Notes under the pieces: model-generated
The model's database searches: none
What the model was told of the DNA's origin: nothing
What the model saw: only the letters and a program-made list of their open reading frames with translations
Shown here: one piece after another, positions 62,501 through 64,000 of the stretch
Layout: every line of letters starts with the position of its first letter
Numbering within the stretch: position 1 is the first letter of the stretch
Program-made: the position numbers and the translations under genes
Source of the DNA: Ulota crispa
Taxonomy: Eukaryota; Streptophyta; Bryopsida; Orthotrichales; Orthotrichaceae
Reading direction: 5' to 3'
DNA: 64,000 nt
NCBI GenBank assembly: GCA_963920765.1
Contig: OY987249.1
Span: 3,071,230 to 3,135,229, forward strand

Positions 62501-63606
62501 TATCATGTTCTCTCTGCTGCAGAGGCTGAGTCGTTGCCTTCAGCTCAAGAGTTTCTTGTGGAGCGATCCAAGTCTGGTTCGCCTGCGTATTCCATGGTAC
62601 ATCCTCTCTCTCTCTCTCCCTCTCTTTGTGCCAATCTAATGGTTGGAATTAAGGTATGATTGATTAAAATTAATTAACCTAAGGTCTTTTTATTGACTTT
62701 GAGATAGCTCAAGCACCATAGAACAATGGTGTTTGGAAGTGAAGGAAGCTACAATGCTACTAGGTGCATAATACTCCTACTAGTCCTTGCACATTCATGG
62801 GTATGTAGAAGGATATATAGACAATGTGTAACATATTGCGGCAGGCATAATTCAAATACCAGGGGGTTTTACACCTTGGCAAACAGAATTTTCTTGAGGT
62901 GTTTTTGCTCGGAGGAAACATTTTTTTTCTCACACAAAATTGGGTTTTCTCATGCAAAACTGAAATAGTTTTGTGCACCTAGCGAGGTGCAAAAAAGTGC
63001 AAGCATGGGCTCTCTTGAGTGAGAAAACAGGGTAAACAACAAGAAAGTAGCCTTGAAACCACTGAGAAATCAGGGTTTTTCTCTGGCAAGAAGGATTAGA
63101 GGGAAAACATAAGATTTAGTTTAGAAATGTACTGAGCTTTGAAACCACCTGTTAGTCCCTACATATTCATGGATATGTAGAGAGTAGAATCTAGATACAG
63201 TTGATTATTTTATTACCTCACTTCTATGGTTGGAAACATCTATAGCTTTTTCTTTCTTCATTAATAATTTTGTCTTTCTTTTTCCTTCACTAACAACTTT
63301 GATTTACACAACTGCAGGAAGTGGCTGCATTTCTAACCAATGCCAAAAAAGCTCGGAGACTCAACAACTACGTGTTCTCGCTCTTGCGAGCCTGTGCTCC
63401 CCAGGAAGACCGGCTTGCATCCATGGTCAAGCAAAGCGGGGTTGTGGTCCACGGCATCAAGTATCCAATTACGTCATCTTTGCTGAATCACCTCCCATTA
63501 AAAGGTAATACTCAATGTGCTATTGCCACAAATCCTGCAGAAAATGTTATAAACAAGTCAAAAGTACAAAACAACACTGCCAAATATTGCAGGCTCTTCT
63601 CTTTAA
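53596..63606 (+). CDS. PIR: PIR/CYFIP, SCAR/WAVE complex subunit (32 exons)
   Basis: Exons: 53596-53661, 54029-54101, 54229-54293, 54462-54539, 54720-54839, 55191-55261, 55413-55505, 55634-55703, 55848-55912, 56006-56201, 56438-56614, 56737-56829, 56953-57165, 57300-57511, 57601-57754, 57969-58137, 58348-58424, 58607-58777, 59062-59138, 59453-59555, 59820-59939, 60109-60252, 60357-60506, 60733-60876, 60988-61075, 61202-61329, 61534-61744, 61935-62107, 62232-62276, 62372-62596, 63318-63504, 63593-63606. All introns are GT-AG and the sum is 1323 codons plus stop; Arabidopsis PIR is about 1280. The start MASVPAIPVDEAVAALSTFSLE fits the family. Conserved blocks include ILYTYRSCVKALPQ, REIQRWQSSAALK, NDFSWYKRTF, RDPVIPAFPDLHL, FPIECSLPWML, LLGSRSLPWLVRALLDYLS and AVAWGGCTILYLLGQQL. 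The protein binds active Rac/ROP and, with NAP, SCAR, ABI and BRICK, activates ARP2/3 actin nucleation. Less sure points: the exon 11-12 junction, which leaves about eight extra residues, and the tiny last exon. Confidence 0.94.
54660..54673. repeat. Poly-G tract in intron 4 of PIR
   Basis: An uninterrupted run of about 13-14 G in the intron between 54539 and 54720. Confidence 0.9.
62597..63317 (+). other. Long intron 30 of PIR
   Basis: At 721 bp it is the longest intron of the gene. A direct repeat of the type CACATTCATGGGTATGTAGA recurs in altered form near 63167-63186. No coding sequence was recognised inside. Confidence 0.6.
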
Positions 63607-64000
63607 TATCATATTTTTGGTTTCTGGCTCTTTTTGTTTTGTTTGGAGAGATAGCTTGGGAGGATAGGGGTAGAGAATAGGGATAGTGACACCTTCTTCA
63701 CCTTATTCTCATTCTCAATCTTCAGAGAATGTGGACGTGGCACTCTCTCCTTGATTTGCGGAGGCCCCATTCTCTAAAGATTGTAGAAGTTTTTTCTTCA
63801 CCTCTAGAAGAGAAGAATGGGTGTGAAGAAGTTTTAGCATGTGAAGTATTTATTGATGCATGTCTCTTTTTCATCTCGCCCTTTTTGTTTTTGTTCTTCT
63901 TGCTTTTACTCTCTTTGTAGTTGGAGACCTTGGTTGAGTGTGAATGCAACTTGCTTTTTACCGCGTCACCATTTTCAAGTTACACTCATTCTCCATTCTC
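63607..64000 (+). other. 3' flank of PIR
   Basis: Presumed 3' untranslated and downstream sequence. It has several GAGAATGG/CCATTCTC-like motifs near 63672, 63768, 63810 and the window end, possibly a start of another repeat. No further gene was recognised. Confidence 0.4.

Noticed and set aside
63505-63680. Read-through C-terminus of PIR (119-codon frame)
   Set aside because: The family ends just after the LPLKG block; the frame past the donor at 63505 is hydrophobic intron translation.

Overview
This window is nuclear DNA of a land plant. The evidence is plant-type spliced genes (a TH1-type thiamine enzyme, ATG16 and PIR/CYFIP, all closest in my memory to plant family members), short TTTAGGG telomere-like runs, Stowaway-type MITEs and a chromodomain Ty3/gypsy retroelement. 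I cannot name the species. The intronless ATG16 and the crowd of unfamiliar DNA transposons hint at a non-flowering plant, but that is a guess.

Layout. The left edge (176-3540, minus) holds most of a bifunctional thiamine-biosynthesis gene: plastid-type N-terminus, HMP/HMP-P kinase, then the start of thiamine-phosphate synthase, which runs off the left end. It is arranged head to head with an intact single-exon ATG16 (5807-7333, plus), about 2.3 kb apart. The right edge (53596-63606, plus) is a complete 32-exon PIR/CYFIP gene, the Rac-binding subunit of the SCAR/WAVE actin-nucleation complex. Joining the exons by GT-AG rules and protein similarity gives 1323 codons in frame. The three genes belong to unrelated pathways (vitamin B1 synthesis, autophagy, actin control), so their closeness is not an operon-like arrangement.

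The 46 kb between ATG16 and PIR (7334-53595) is AT-rich and has no host gene I can support. It is a graveyard of small DNA transposons and one old LTR retrotransposon. Families recognised from the sequence: (1) at least 14 elements with termini like CCCCTAAAGGACC flanked on both sides by TTAA, one of them shown by a paralogous empty site to have inserted at a single TTAA, a piggyBac-like signature that is unexpected in a plant; (2) elements with GGGGCGGTTCACACTA termini and TAA/TTA flanks, Harbinger/Tourist-like; (3) Stowaway elements with TA flanks; (4) a 1154-bp Mutator-like foldback with a perfect 9-bp target duplication; (5) a 118-bp hAT-type hairpin with a perfect 8-bp target duplication; (6) a pair of about 400-bp TA-flanked elements; (7) other hairpins. 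Several are nested, giving a relative order of insertion. The retrotransposon (25459-30728) sits inside one of the TTAA elements and is a broken fossil with LTRs about 10% different by eye.

All family assignments come from reading the sequence and remembered family features. No database search was possible, and small ORFs inside the repeats were judged to be noise.
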